Part shown: positions 10,285-21,049 of the stretch, one piece after another
How the letters are laid out: the number at the start of each line of letters is the position of its first letter
Numbering within the stretch: position 1 is the stretch's first letter
NCBI GenBank assembly: GCA_020055645.1
Contig: CM034546.1
Location: forward strand, 46,500,001-46,564,000
Origin: Tomocerus qinae
Taxonomy: Eukaryota; Arthropoda; Collembola; Entomobryomorpha; Tomoceridae
Direction of reading: 5' to 3'
DNA length: 64,000 nucleotides
The notes under the pieces: model-generated
The model's database searches: none
What the model was told of the DNA's origin: nothing
Seen by the model: only the letters and a program-made list of their open reading frames with translations
Position numbers and translations under genes: made by a program

Positions 10285-10330
10285 TTAAGCCTGATGATGT
10301 CTGTACGAAAGCCGCTTGCTGTAATAAATT
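10285..10330 (+). ncRNA. Hammerhead-ribozyme-like motif downstream of the truncated RT
   Basis: CTGATGA (10291-10297) followed 8 nt later by CGAAA (10306-10310) has the two conserved boxes of a hammerhead ribozyme. Hammerheads are known in Penelope-like element terminal regions. It lies ~320 bp after the RT stop in the same orientation; the pseudo-LTRs carry a related but poorer match at a similar distance after the other RT. I could not confirm stems I-III or the cleavage triplet by eye. Confidence 0.3.
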
Positions 10331-10436
10331 AGATTGAGCAATGAAAAATTATAGTTGATTGAATGCAGCGTTTCTGGTTGGAGGAAATTATTTGGATTTA
10401 TTCAGCATTTCTCATCTTTCATAAATCCAAATCTAA

Positions 10437-10814
10437 CAAACGAGTTGGATAGGCAGTTGGACAAGTCAACTTAGTCAACCAACTTTCCCTCCAGATATAT
10501 GGAATAGCTACCAGCGTAGTTTATCAGGGATTCCGCGTGCACAACGAATAAGGAAAGTCATTAGAACTTTCAACACCATTGACACAGCACGATATTGTGC
10601 TGCTATAGCCCACTTATTATACCGTAGCTATAAAAAGATTATAAGAAGAAACAGAATGATTGAAGAAGCGTCTGACACAGAAACTGATGAGATAAGAAAT
10701 TGGTCTATTATTATTTTACATGGCATGATATTTTGTGTAAATAAAAGAAATTTTGTGATTTGTCGATATCTCCGTTGTCATTGTCGAATAATCCTTTGCC
10801 ATTGTCGATATTAA
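10437..10814 (+). pseudogene. Fragment resembling the MULE transposase C-terminus
   Basis: An open frame of 125 codons with no suitable start. It contains TFPPDIWNSYQRSL..GIPRAQR...RTFNT, which recalls the 'fPp.lWn.y......PRTnN.vEgwh..fn' block near the C-terminus of Mutator-like transposases, followed by a basic KKIIRRNRM patch. The catalytic core is absent. Its position against the right TIR fits a residual transposase of the 5660-10872 element. The match is from motif memory only and the NN/E residues of the block are not conserved. Confidence 0.35.
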
Positions 10815-10872
10815 ACTTTTTCCTGTCGAAATCATTTTTGTCAATTGACGAAATTGTATTGACGAATTCTCC

Positions 10873-12474
10873 TACAACCGTTTGGAGCCCGGCGATTCAT
10901 AGTCATGGCAATTACTGACTTTTACTGTTGCTAAGCTCAAAGCTCATCTGCTCATTTTCTCTCTCCTGTCGCTTTTCGAGTCTCTAGGTGCAACTTTCCC
11001 TCTCCCTCGACTTTTTTTATCCCGTCATTGTCATTCTGTATTTATCATCTTTGGAATATACAAAACTATAGCATTGAGACAATATAGAAAGAAAGCATTT
11101 CATTTCATATATAAACGTATTCGTTAAAAAGTTTAAAAAAATGATATTTGTAATGAAAGCTTCTCTTTGACTTTCTATTTAGTAAAATAAAATAAGGCAA
11201 TTTCATTTAGTTTCACAGTCTCATTGATTGAAAGAATCTAAAGTATATTTTCCTACAAAACATCAGAAAATTAAGATGGATGACATACATCAGGATGAAC
11301 ATAATTGAGCGGTACATGCAGGGTGAAAATTATGTATATAATATATCACAGATCTTTAATATCGATCAATCAGTCTACGTCCACAGTCCAGACAGATTCG
11401 GCCAACCTATGTATCTCATAAATGAACTCATCTCCCTCATACCTTTCTGTGTATAACTAAGTGTGAATCCTGAATCCGCCTTTCCAGATATTTCTAAGAT
11501 GTACATATATAGCGAATGACTTTCTATCCGAAAGTGTCCGAATTTTCCAGACTCGAACAATATGTATCAATTACCAATTCTGGGCTGTGTGATGATTATC
11601 CCATCCACAAGTTATTTGGGTGAAAATGTACGTTACGTATTCTAAAAAACACTGTAATGACGCAATCTTGTAGAAGTAAGATGCAATGACGCAAATCTAC
11701 TCCTCCTCCCCTTTCTCCAATTTGCACCTTTCTTTTTCATTGCCCCCAAAACTTTCCCCAATACCCTTTATTCAGCAGTTACTTTTAATACCATTTCTAC
11801 TCCACTGTAGTTGACTCCATTTCTACATATTCAACTTTGTCGTTATTATATTAGCGATTTACATAACTGTAACCTTTACATCGGCATCAGTAAATGTTGA
11901 AAACAACTTACATAGTTCATCATAGCTGTTCACCAATTACCAACTCTAAGCAAGAAAGTTTTGTATTCATGGTCCAACGATTATTCAGTTCTCAGTAACA
12001 AAAGAGAAATTATCGGAAACTACCATCCAATATTAAGGTAACTATATATTTGTGAGCTATTAAAACAGTTAGTTTTATGCAAAATAACATATTACAAAGA
12101 ACAGAATATTTAAGCAAATTATCAGAGTAAAATAGAGATTTTATAACAGAAACATTTTCTAAGATTTACATGAATATTTCTTTCTTCTATGATTGCAGCT
12201 AAAGTATTCAAGAGTTGACATGGTAGCTTTTGAAATCAGATTATAGGGAACTACCTCAACGCACACAAAGGATTGAAAGGATTCGACAATTCTCATTAGC
12301 AGAATAATACCAGGTATGAAGGTACAAAAAATATTTTTGTGGCCACTACAACAAATTTAAAGAAAGTTGAATTGAGTTTAAAAGAAAGTTTTGACCTATA
12401 GGCAACGTGAACGAAAACGACGTAATTGATTAAACATTTCCCAGAAAATTTAAGGAAGTGTAATTAGCATCGAA
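10873..12474. other. Intergenic DNA before the second zinc-finger gene
   Basis: AT-rich, no coding region recognised. Contains copy 2 of the shared upstream module (11340-11580). Confidence 0.5.
11340..11580 (+). repeat. Upstream module shared by three zinc-finger genes, copy 2
   Basis: Shares AATATCGATC, TGTATAACTAAG, AGATATTTCTA and related pieces, in the same order, with 2640-2960 and 13615-13930. It lies ~900 bp before the ATG at 12475, the farthest of the three. Confidence 0.5.
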
Positions 12475-13224
12475 ATGTTTAAGAACGTTGAGTGGCCTTT
12501 TAACTGTTCGTTATGCTCACAATCCTTCCTACTGTACGAGCATCTTACAAATCACCAGAAGAACAACCATTTACCGCGGCTTTTGCAAGAAAAACGGTTT
12601 AAATGTGCATTATGTAGTAAGGAATTCGAGAAAAGGCTTGACTTGCTTCGACACGATATGGATGTCCATTGTGGGGTGAAACCATTTCGATGTTTGGAAT
12701 ATCCAAAAGGATTTCTTCGCGAATCCGATTTGTTAAAACATCAGAATATCCACGATAGAGTACAACAGACTAGATGTCCAGTATGCGAGAAAGCATTTCA
12801 AAGCAACAAAATTCTATCAATGCACATGAAAGCAGATAATAAACCCAAAAAGCTTTTTAAATGTTTACAATGTCATCAAGAATTCGAAAGCAAACATTGC
12901 CTTTCAATACATTTGAAACCTCACAGAGAAGAGAAACCATTTAAATGTAAAACTTGCAGCAAAAGATTCAAACATAAACATGATTTGAGAAGGCATACTA
13001 AAATACATAATGGAAATGAACCATATCAAAGCACAAAGTGTAATTTCACCTTTTCCAGAAGTGACGCATTGAAAGTTCATCAAACTCAGAGACATTCTGG
13101 AGTAAAGAGATATGAATGTAGAAAATGTCATCTCCGTTTCAAATTAGGAAACAGTGTCAGACGACATTACAAATATGCACACCCTCAACTGGAGTTTTCA
13201 CCTGATTGTGCAATTTTTAATTAA
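12475..13224 (+). CDS. Intron-less C2H2 zinc-finger protein (copy 2, 249 aa)
   Basis: Single open frame with eight finger positions, five of them intact. Finger 3 has FRCLEYP in place of a second Cys, finger 4 ends in MKADN without its second His, and finger 7 begins YQSTKC, having lost its first Cys. The remainder are standard C-x2-C-x12-H-x3/4-H units. There is no ZAD, BTB or other effector domain. Start chosen at the first ATG (MFKNVEW), which leads directly into finger 1. AATAAA at 13372-13377 is a candidate polyadenylation signal. Related to the copies at 3412 and 14448 by the shared upstream module and finger style. Three broken fingers with an intact frame suggest either relaxed constraint or an early pseudogene. 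Confidence 0.75.
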   Translation: MFKNVEWPFNCSLCSQSFLLYEHLTNHQKNNHLPRLLQEKRFKCALCSKEFEKRLDLLRHDMDVHCGVKPFRCLEYPKGFLRESDLLKHQNIHDRVQQTRCPVCEKAFQSNKILSMHMKADNKPKKLFKCLQCHQEFESKHCLSIHLKPHREEKPFKCKTCSKRFKHKHDLRRHTKIHNGNEPYQSTKCNFTFSRSDALKVHQTQRHSGVKRYECRKCHLRFKLGNSVRRHYKYAHPQLEFSPDCAIFN

Positions 13225-14447
13225 TTGATTTGTAGATACAGATGCTTATAATGTTGATATAAGTGACCATACATTGTAAATAACTAACTTTTCCTATTAT
13301 CCTTGAAAAACTATACTAAATTTCAATAGTTACCAAATGCAAACTTATCTCTAGTAAGCTGAATAAATATTATAAAACAATTGATGTTGAATTCTAAAGA
13401 AGTAGGTGGAAAAATGTTCTTTAAAATGGGTCAAGTCTCTAGGCACAGCATGGAAGTAAATAATCGTTACTACGAAATACCTTTATTGTTTAAGTGAAGA
13501 CGAAATAAAAGTTATGAAGCTTTATTTTTCTGAAGGTAATAGAAATACGAAGAAATTTCATATTTGGGCAAAAAATAAAAGTTAGGCTATAGAAGAGCGT
13601 GATTTGGTGAGTCGGTTTGGGTCGCATGAAATATAATATATATCACTGTCCTTTAATATCGATCCATCATGACTCCTGCCCTTCTCAGAAGACGCTAACT
13701 CTTCTCTTGTCTCCTACCTACCTGTCGATGTATAACTAAGATTTCGTCTCAATCTTCCCACTTCAAAGATATTTCTACGCATTTGATGTATTATTACAGA
13801 CAATAGAATTTGTTTCTTCTGCTATGCTGGTGTAAAAGTGTCCAAACATTTCATGTGTATCAACACCAATCCTGCGCTTCTTGAATGTTTTTATATCGTT
13901 AAGCCATTTTTTGTGCATAAAATGTATTCTAGAGATTACACAGTCTTGCATGAATAGGAACAGACAAATATAAGCAGATCCATATCCATCGTATCTTCTA
14001 TGCTACTAGGTAGATGCTCTAAGCCTACTGTGATAGCTTTACTATATACAGGTACTGTCCATATAAATCGCATTACTCCTTGTTTCACCTGAAATCACCT
14101 TACTTCATTTATTAGACCATTACTAGTTGCCCTCAAATGTCACTACTGGACAGTCAACGCCATTTTTTGTACTACGACTCTGAGTACTTGTTCAACGAAT
14201 TATAAAGACATGCAGGATATTATAGTAATTATTTTTTATCTGAGTTTTAAAAATAAAGATAAAATTGTGCTGTATCTGTCTCCGTTAAAAGTTCGTTAAA
14301 TTTCGTCTACTGCAGTTTGAAGTCGTATTTGCTAAAAGGGAAGCAGGTAAAATTACAATAAATTTTGTTTCCTGCATTGTAAAATTTTAATACAGTTTTG
14401 AAGCTATTTCTTTTATGGTTAGGAATCATTTTAAAACACAAAAAACC
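13225..14447. other. Intergenic DNA between zinc-finger copies 2 and 3
   Basis: Contains copy 3 of the shared module (13615-13930) and otherwise unrecognised AT-rich DNA. Confidence 0.5.
13615..13930 (+). repeat. Upstream module shared by three zinc-finger genes, copy 3
   Basis: Aligns in order with 2640-2960 and 11340-11580: AATATCGATCCATCATGACT, TTCTCAGAAG, CTGTCGATGTATAACTAAG, AAAGATATTTCTA, CCAATCCTGCGCTTCTTG. About 520 bp before the ATG at 14448. Confidence 0.5.
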
Positions 14448-15149
14448 ATGGAGAGTTATGGAGATATTGGAGGATCTTTGGAATATTCATTACGCCCTAC
14501 ATCGTTCAATCAAGTCGACTACCTTACAAATTCAGAAGATCGCCCACGGCAAAGAAAGCTTTATAAATGTCTATTGTGCACAGAAGAATTTTCACAGAAG
14601 CGTGAATTCATTCGTCACAATGTTATATTACATAATGGACAAAAACCATTTAAATGTTTTGCATGTGAAAAAGCATATTTTGCAAAAGCATTGTTGCAAA
14701 AGCATATCAAAACCCACTTATTTGAAAAGAAACAGTTTAAATGTTCAACATGCGGCAAAGAATTTTTAAGAAATCATTTTTATTTAAAGCACATGAAAAT
14801 GCACTTGAAAGAAAAATTTAAATGTCGACAATGTCCAAAATTATTTCAATGCAACTCACTTCTCTTAAGACACATGAAAAGCCATAAGGATAAAAAGTTG
14901 CTTAAATGCCCGACATGCAGCAAAGAATACTTGAGAATGGGCAGCCTTTTAAAACATATGGAATTCCATATGGAGAAAGAATCGTTTATTTGTCAAACAT
15001 GTTCCAAAGTATTTGTATGTAGGAACAATTTATCAAAACATATGACAGCCCATATGGAAGAAAATCAGTTTAAATGCCAAGAATGCCAAAAAATGTTTCA
15101 ATGTCACTCGGTTTTATTAAGACATAATCACATCAGTTATATAATCTAA
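14448..15149 (+). CDS. Intron-less C2H2 zinc-finger protein (copy 3, shortened by an in-frame stop)
   Basis: The start is set at the ATG of MESYGDIGGS, which matches MESFGDIGGP of copy 1; the frame also has an earlier ATG at 14415. The first finger of copy 1 has decayed here (EYSLRPTSFN, no Cys pair). Six intact C2H2 fingers and a final broken one follow (…KCQECQKMF…LLRHNHIS). A TAA at 15147-15149 ends the frame, yet zinc-finger sequence continues in the same frame beyond it (next entry). The protein would be ~233 residues. Could still be functional as a shorter protein; loss of both the first and last fingers makes decay more likely. Confidence 0.65.
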   Translation: MESYGDIGGSLEYSLRPTSFNQVDYLTNSEDRPRQRKLYKCLLCTEEFSQKREFIRHNVILHNGQKPFKCFACEKAYFAKALLQKHIKTHLFEKKQFKCSTCGKEFLRNHFYLKHMKMHLKEKFKCRQCPKLFQCNSLLLRHMKSHKDKKLLKCPTCSKEYLRMGSLLKHMEFHMEKESFICQTCSKVFVCRNNLSKHMTAHMEENQFKCQECQKMFQCHSVLLRHNHISYII

Positions 15150-15296
15150 GGTGGAAAACAATTCTCACATAGTGGGAATTTGTACAGACATATCAGAATC
15201 CATACCAAAGAAAATCAGAAGAATTGTTCATTTTGCAACAAAGTATTCTCAAATAGCGGAAACTTACTAAGACATGTAATGAAAATCCACTCATGA
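15150..15296 (+). pseudogene. Stranded last two fingers of zinc-finger copy 3
   Basis: In the same frame as the ORF above and directly after its TAA, the sequence encodes [20 protein letters not shown] (second half of a finger without its Cys pair) and a complete finger [17 protein letters not shown]...H, ending at TGA 15294-15296. The ancestral gene therefore ran about 49 codons further. Confidence 0.75.
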
Positions 15297-15649
15297 GAAA
15301 AGTGGCATCTTAATGATTGTCTTAAGAGTTTTGATTTTAAAGTCACTTCTTCGAATAATATGCACCTCTCGATGACTTCCTATTGTCATTACTGACTTTT
15401 GAATTTGCATTCTAACTCGGAATTCGGTAATCTAATTCTAAATTCTAATGAATTTGTTAAATAATAAATATTACTAAATAATAAATTAAATAAAAAATAA
15501 CTAACTTGACTTGGGAAATTGATTTGATACATGTAGTACTTTATTGTAAGTATCATTCACATTGATATAATTTCTTGTAATTAGGGTGCTAGGGTGCCCC
15601 TAAATATTTTGAAAACACACATATTATCGTGTTTCTTTTCGATATAATT

Positions 15650-16375
15650 AAAACTTAATTATTTAATACCAAACTGGGAGAAACATATTTTCGTTCTCAT
15701 ATGACATGATGACACAATTGCATCTTATTTTCGACCATTTTCGACTTTGTTTGAGCATTTTTGAATCTTTTCCCATATAATGAATATTAAAATCTGAGAT
15801 TACCTTGTATATGGTGACAAAATAGAAATTGGCCATTTCTGAAATAAAGTTTTCTGTTTAAAACACCTAAAATTATGCCAAACTGAGTTGGTGACAAGAG
15901 CGTATGTGGAAATTGGATCTAGGGGGTACTCATTTCTAAATCTGAACACTGCAACCAAAAAATTAGAACACCACTGACAATGTATTGGGAAAAAGAAGAC
16001 ATTTTTTGCATGAATGGCGAAAAAAATGTATGATCTTTAATTCGCGTTGACAAAAAAATCCCCTTTATATCGAGATATTTTGGGGGAACAGTACCCCTTT
16101 CGCTTTATCTGTTAACACCTACTTAGTTCGGCAGATTAAATGTTAGGTGTTTTAAACAGAAAACAACATTTCAGAAGTCAGAATTGCTAGGCACATTTTC
16201 ATTTTGCAATCTCATAGATAATGCTCAGATCCAAAGGTTCAATATTGGGAAAAAAGGATTCGGGAATGCTCAAAAAGATTCGAAGATGCTCGAAAATAAG
16301 ATAGATGTAATTGTGTCACATGAAACCTTAAATATGTTTCTCTCAATTTGGAATTCAATAATTAAATTAAATTAA
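15650..16375. mobile_element. Foldback/long-TIR non-autonomous element (~725 bp)
   Basis: Sequence at 15650-15885 is repeated as an imperfect inverted copy at 16140-16375. Landmarks: GAGAAACATATTT, GACACAATT.CATCT, TTATTTTCGA, and TTTTCTGTTTAAAACACCT on the left, all found complemented on the right. The spacer is ~250 bp. No coding capacity. Confidence 0.65.
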
Positions 16376-17153
16376 TGGTGAAAACACGAGCACCCCTCCC
16401 CTAAATACGACCAATTTTAAGCACAATTTTGGTCCTTCCCATTTCCAATATACTTTTATTGGACACCTTGTAAATGGGAAAAAGTAGAAAACCGTGGAAA
16501 AATGGGAAATTTTTGGAATGAAAATGTGAGGTGGGAAAGGAAAAGAAATTACTGCTGGCATATGGCATGCGGATGCGTTTCTTTCATTACAAATTACAAA
16601 TCAATTTAATATAGTCAATTGAGAATAATAGTGGGCTCCTCAGCTCCTGTATTGTAGAATTTTCTGACTATCAATCTACATGAATATTTATTTAAATAAT
16701 TTTTCGATATTTAGATTTTCAATCATGAATTAAGTAGATCTTAAGGCCAAAAGTGCCAAATAATTAAAGAAAAGACCCAGAATTTACAGAATGCAAGCAT
16801 TTATTTTATCATTTCCCACTCGATTTTTTTATTTCTCATTTTTCCACCCATTTGGGCTTTTTATTTAGGGTTGCCGCAAATGTTCGAATGTTCGACATGT
16901 CGAATATCCTCTATTGGACACTTACTTACTATTCCATACTCGTCGTCGAGACATACTTGTTGGGTATCTCGTTTGAAGGCTAATGGCTTGGAAATTACGA
17001 TTCTAAGCTTATATTATCCATAATTCCGTTTAGAAGCATTAGGGATGATTTTATCTGCCTGATAAATGTTTAACTAAAATTAAAAACAAAAACATATTAA
17101 CTCATTCATCCAGGCTTTTATAGCAACAGTTTACTCCAACCCGTGGAACTTAA

Positions 17154-17528
17154 GGGGGGGTTAATATCGGGGCATCTTGAGCATCAGAATCAGGATTAGA
17201 GCATAGCTTGTATTTACCAAAATTCTTCAAAATTTCCAAGAAGTGGAGGAAGTTAATTACCTGGGACTTGTGGCTCTAAAATATTAAAAAAATGGAACAT
17301 TTTTGAACAGTTTTGAATTATAGCATTAGGGGGAAAACATGATTTTCCGCCAACGATATAATTCAAAACTAATTATATAGTTTCAATTTTTCCTGAGCCA
17401 CAAGTCCGAGCTTCCTTGGGACACTTTTTGGAAATTTTGAAGAACTTTGGTATAAATAAATACTCTAATCCTAAGTAATACTAATACGCACAAAGTGTAT
17501 GCTCCAGATGCCCCGCTATTAACCACCC
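17154..17528. mobile_element. TTAA-type MITE, copy 1
   Basis: Starts GGGGGGTTAATATCGGGGCA after a TTAA (17150-17153); ends TGCCCCGCTATTAACCACCC followed by TATA, probably a decayed TTAA. The same ends and inner sequence (GCATACAC..GTGTGT, CACTTTTTGGAAATTTTGAA) occur at 38179-38625 and 46469-46658. TTAA targets and inverted ends suggest mobilisation by a piggyBac-type transposase. Confidence 0.7.
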
Positions 17529-17944
17529 TATAGTATAGTGCTTCGGAATATTAACTAAAAATCTTTCTAAATATTTTTTATTGTTTTATCTATAAATTAT
17601 AACAAGTATATTTATAAACAATGTTAAGTTATTATGGTTAAAATAAAGTTTACGCTAACGTCCGCCAACGTCTTCTATCGTAATCTATCGGTCGGGCAAT
17701 TGATCATTATTGGACAAACGAACGTATTATGATACTTTGCTTCCCGTGACTGTCATATCGTCTGTGTTCATAAAATTCGTCAAGACGCTGATTTCCACAT
17801 TTTATCGTAATCTGGAGGATTCCTATGCTACTACCAAATCACATGTTACAATAATCCGAATTACAAAAGGTGTAAAGTAAAGCAGAGGAGCTTCATAAAG
17901 CAGCTGATTATCAAGATTTTGAATAGAATAATATCGTCTGCTTA

Positions 17945-18106
17945 TTATTACAACGTAACAAACCAATTAATAATTATCATGATCGCGACAAAAAGTAACA
18001 AACCATTTTATCATGGTCACGTAAATGTAACAAACCTATCTCCTGATACAATGGTTTGTTACATTGTCGCGGGCCATGATAATTTGGTTTGTTACGTTGT
18101 AATACT
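17945..18106. repeat. Inverted repeat, ~58-bp arms
   Basis: TTACAACGTAACAAACCAA at the left recurs complemented at the right end, and further in GTAACAAACCA appears twice more as an inverted pair. A similar set of TGTAACAAACCA pieces lies at 62770-62925, suggesting one MITE family. Confidence 0.65.
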
Positions 18107-18113
18107 AGAGACG

Positions 18114-18346
18114 ATAATACCCCATATCTGTATTTCACTTGACACCTAGTGAGTAGACCGATTTGTGGTGAATTTGATGTGAATACAAGTGAGTTTGTTG
18201 GCGGGATCCTTCGTACCATGAAGATATTCGGAATATCTTCATGGTACGAAGGATCCCGCCATCAAATTCACTTGTATTCACATCAAATTCACCACAAATC
18301 GGTCTACTCACTAGATGTCAAGTGAAATACAGATATGGGCTATTAT
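18114..18346. repeat. 233-bp near-perfect palindrome
   Basis: Two 116-bp arms flank one central base (18230), with four mismatches that I can count. The centre reads GAAGATATTC-G-GAATATCTTC. It would fold into a long continuous hairpin if transcribed, or a cruciform. No ORF. Confidence 0.9.
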
Positions 18347-18652
18347 GTTAAAGAAATATTTAAAAATACTGTCAGTTATCGGTTATGTCAGTACCATGTT
18401 GCAATATTATTAACCACAGATCATTATATCATTGAAAAACGAATCAATGTTTATTGGAATCACAACGTTGGTACGTTATCAAATGGTAACTAAATGCTTA
18501 AAAATATCAGAATTTAGATTTTAGACTATCCTCTAGAATATGTAAAGTTACCAATGAAAACATTTGGATTGAATGATTTAATATTAAACTATAATATATT
18601 ATAAACGGAAATTAATTAACACAGAAAACACACCGGTTGATGGGTATCTAGA

Positions 18653-21049
18653 TCACAAAATCTCGAGATCACAATGACGTACTTCTGGATGATCTTTTTT
18701 CAGTCGAGTTTCAATACGATCGATTTCAGCTCCAAGTGTATCAATGATATTCTCTCCATGTTTTAATACGAACTCCTCGGCATCTTGTGGTGTTTTAATT
18801 TCTTGGATTTCTTCAAATAATCTGTTCAAATCTTGTTTCTCCATGTAGACTTTCGTTAATTCTCTTCCATCAAAGTCAACTTCGGCTTTATAGCGAACCA
18901 AGCTGTTGCCCATGTCCATCCCTTTGACATCATGAATAGCCCGGATCATAATATCTTGCTCCAGACTAAGATTAATATTTTCTAATTGGTCTCTAGGTAT
19001 TGATCGACCAACCAAGGCTGAGCTGTTTGAATAAACTATAAAAGAGGCGACCCCACCTACAAACAGAAAATTTTATAATTTATGAATTTTCAAAATTATT
19101 TCAATTTAAATAGAAATAGATTAGAAATAAATAGTATTATTGCTGATGCAGAACTTACCCAACAGTCCACCAATCATAAGTGAGCCAATTGCATCTGCAA
19201 TGGAACTTCCTGTGTACATTGTAATTCCCATACAAACTGAAGCTATGAAAACTCCCGTTACAGCGGCCGTGTCCTCCAGCATCACTACATTCAAAGAAGG
19301 GTCTTGACTTCTCACAACAAACTGCTTGAAGGTCATGTTGTGTGCTTTTGCTCTTTTTCGACACGAATTGGCTGCCAGTAACAATGTTGAACCTTCTGAC
19401 ACAAATGACCCTCCCAAAATGAAGAAGGCCCAGTAAAGAGATTCCACATTTGGTGGTGCTAGATGCATAAGACCGGTCACTCCATGATAAATTGACAGTC
19501 CAGAACCAACACAAAATATTCCAATGCCAGAAATCAAGGAGGCTACATATTTCATATTTGAGTAGCCGTAGGGATGGTCTCTGTCTGCCCTCTGTGTCGA
19601 TTTATGAATTCCATAAGCCAGGATACATTGATTGATAGTGTCCGCCAGAGAATGAATAGACTCAGCAAATAAGCTATGCGAACCAGTCATCGACCAAGCC
19701 ATGAATTTGATCATGAAGTTAGCACCATTGATTGAAATGGCAGTCAAAACTATTTTTCCAGATCCCGTATATAATGCATTAATTCTCTTGACAGCTACCG
19801 GTTGCTTAATGAAAACATCAAAAGTAGGATCCCACGGAGCTTTTCCTCCTTTGAAGATTATGTTCGTTCCATCCAGAATTGAATCCTTAACATTTGTTCC
19901 TGCAATATCTCGCTGGCCAGAAATCCCTGCATATTCATCAGGATGTTCCTTTTTGTATTGATGTAAAATCTTTCGGATGTTATGTACCACTGAAAATTAA
20001 AAACAATGATCATAAATAATATAGCGAAATAAACCAACCGTAGAATTATAATTAACAGTTTAGACCAAATTACAATCTTAGCTAGTACCACATGCGACAA
20101 ACGAAACGTAAATCGGTTTAAGAGATTGCAATTTTCTTAACTCAAAATATTAGAAAGCATTTAGATAAAATTCAGACCCAATACTGAATACTAATTCTGT
20201 TTCACAACCTGTGTACTCACTAAGTTTGAAAAGCTATAAATACTATTTTATTTTGAGGTAAATATTTAGCTCAAATCAGAGGGCAAGATCACTGCAGTAC
20301 TTGTTCAGTTATTCAAAAATTACAGAAATACAATACACCAACAATAGTATAAGTATATTAAGTAAAACCATTGGTCAAAGTAAAAGTCATTCAATTCTTT
20401 ACGCAGAAGAATCAAATCGAATTCAATCAAAGTCAAAACAGATGACTGCGACTGGTATATATCTAGCTTTGGTTATTTTGTTAATTATTACAAGAGCATC
20501 TACAGTAATTACATTAGTGGATTATAACATACCTGTTGAATAATCTCCCATGTCTTCTAGTCTTTTAGCCCTTTCTATCTTCATAGCTTCAATCGACCCA
20601 TATATCGTTATCACTCTGTAAAAACGGTAATCAATACATTAAATAATATTTTTGTTCCCATTTACCATAATAATAATTATATTATCACATGAATTAGAAA
20701 TTTGTCACACTATGACTAACTTTGATTCTATATCTTTACGCCAGAACACCGTAATTGGGGGTTCGTCAGAATGTGGAGAACGCCTCTGCGTTCTTCGAAG
20801 GCCAACCAAATCTTCGGGCCTTAATAGAAAATCGGCCATAGCCCGAACAGCTGTCACAAAATTTCGATCATTGGATTTCTTTATATGTCTTTTAAGTTCT
20901 GCATTTTTATCAGATTCAACATTTGTCTTTCCATCATAGGAGTATTGCACAGATGGAATCCATCTTCGTAAACTGGATGGAAGTAATATTCCCTTGTCCA
21001 ACTTTCGGATGGCCAATGAAGTTCTCGGGTACAATTTGTACAATAACAT
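18653..21049 (-). CDS. SLC30A9: Zinc transporter 9 (SLC30A9/ZnT9), four coding exons, 548 aa
   Basis: Exons on the minus strand: 21049-20721, 20615-20533, 19989-19159, 19056-18653. All junctions are GT-AG and phases add to 1647 nt. Family members move zinc and in animals act at mitochondria/ER; human ZnT9 exports mitochondrial zinc. The N-terminal region holds the conserved RRSP...EPPITVFWRKDIESK block; the cation-efflux membrane domain follows from residue ~212 with SHSLFAESIHSLAD (His249/Asp253 of the metal motif), HPYGYSNMKY, MLEDTAAV and GGLLGGVASF; the cytosolic C-terminus carries RAIHDVKGMD, KAEVDFDGRELT, KHGENIIDTLGAE and ends RHCDLEIL, all typical of ZnT9. A pyrimidine-rich acceptor sits one base before the ATG at 21049, so a 5' UTR exon, or a further N-terminal coding exon, lies upstream and is not placed. 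Confidence 0.92.

Larger units (their letters stand above)
5660..10872. mobile_element. 5.2-kb long-TIR (Mutator-like) DNA element invaded by Penelope-like retrotransposons
   Basis: The ends are imperfect inverted repeats of ~115-120 bp: left 5660-5780 starting GGAGATTTCGTCAATAAAAT, right 10758-10872, whose complement starts GGAGAATTCGTCAATACAAT. Both carry several TCGACAATG-type subrepeats. Just inside the right end is an open frame (10437-10814) that resembles the C-terminal part of MULE transposases. Long TIRs plus this fragment suggest a Mutator-like element. I could not find a convincing 9-bp target duplication, so the exact ends are tentative. Most of the interior is now Penelope-like sequence. 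Confidence 0.5.
15297..18652. other. 3.4-kb gene-free stretch rich in inverted-repeat elements
   Basis: No gene recognised. It holds a ~720-bp foldback element, a TTAA-type MITE, a ~155-bp inverted repeat and a 233-bp near-perfect palindrome, each listed separately. Confidence 0.6.

Noticed and set aside
5660..10872. 9-bp target-site duplication for the long-TIR element
   Set aside because: The bases next to the TIRs at 5651-5659 and 10873-10881 do not match, so I do not claim one.
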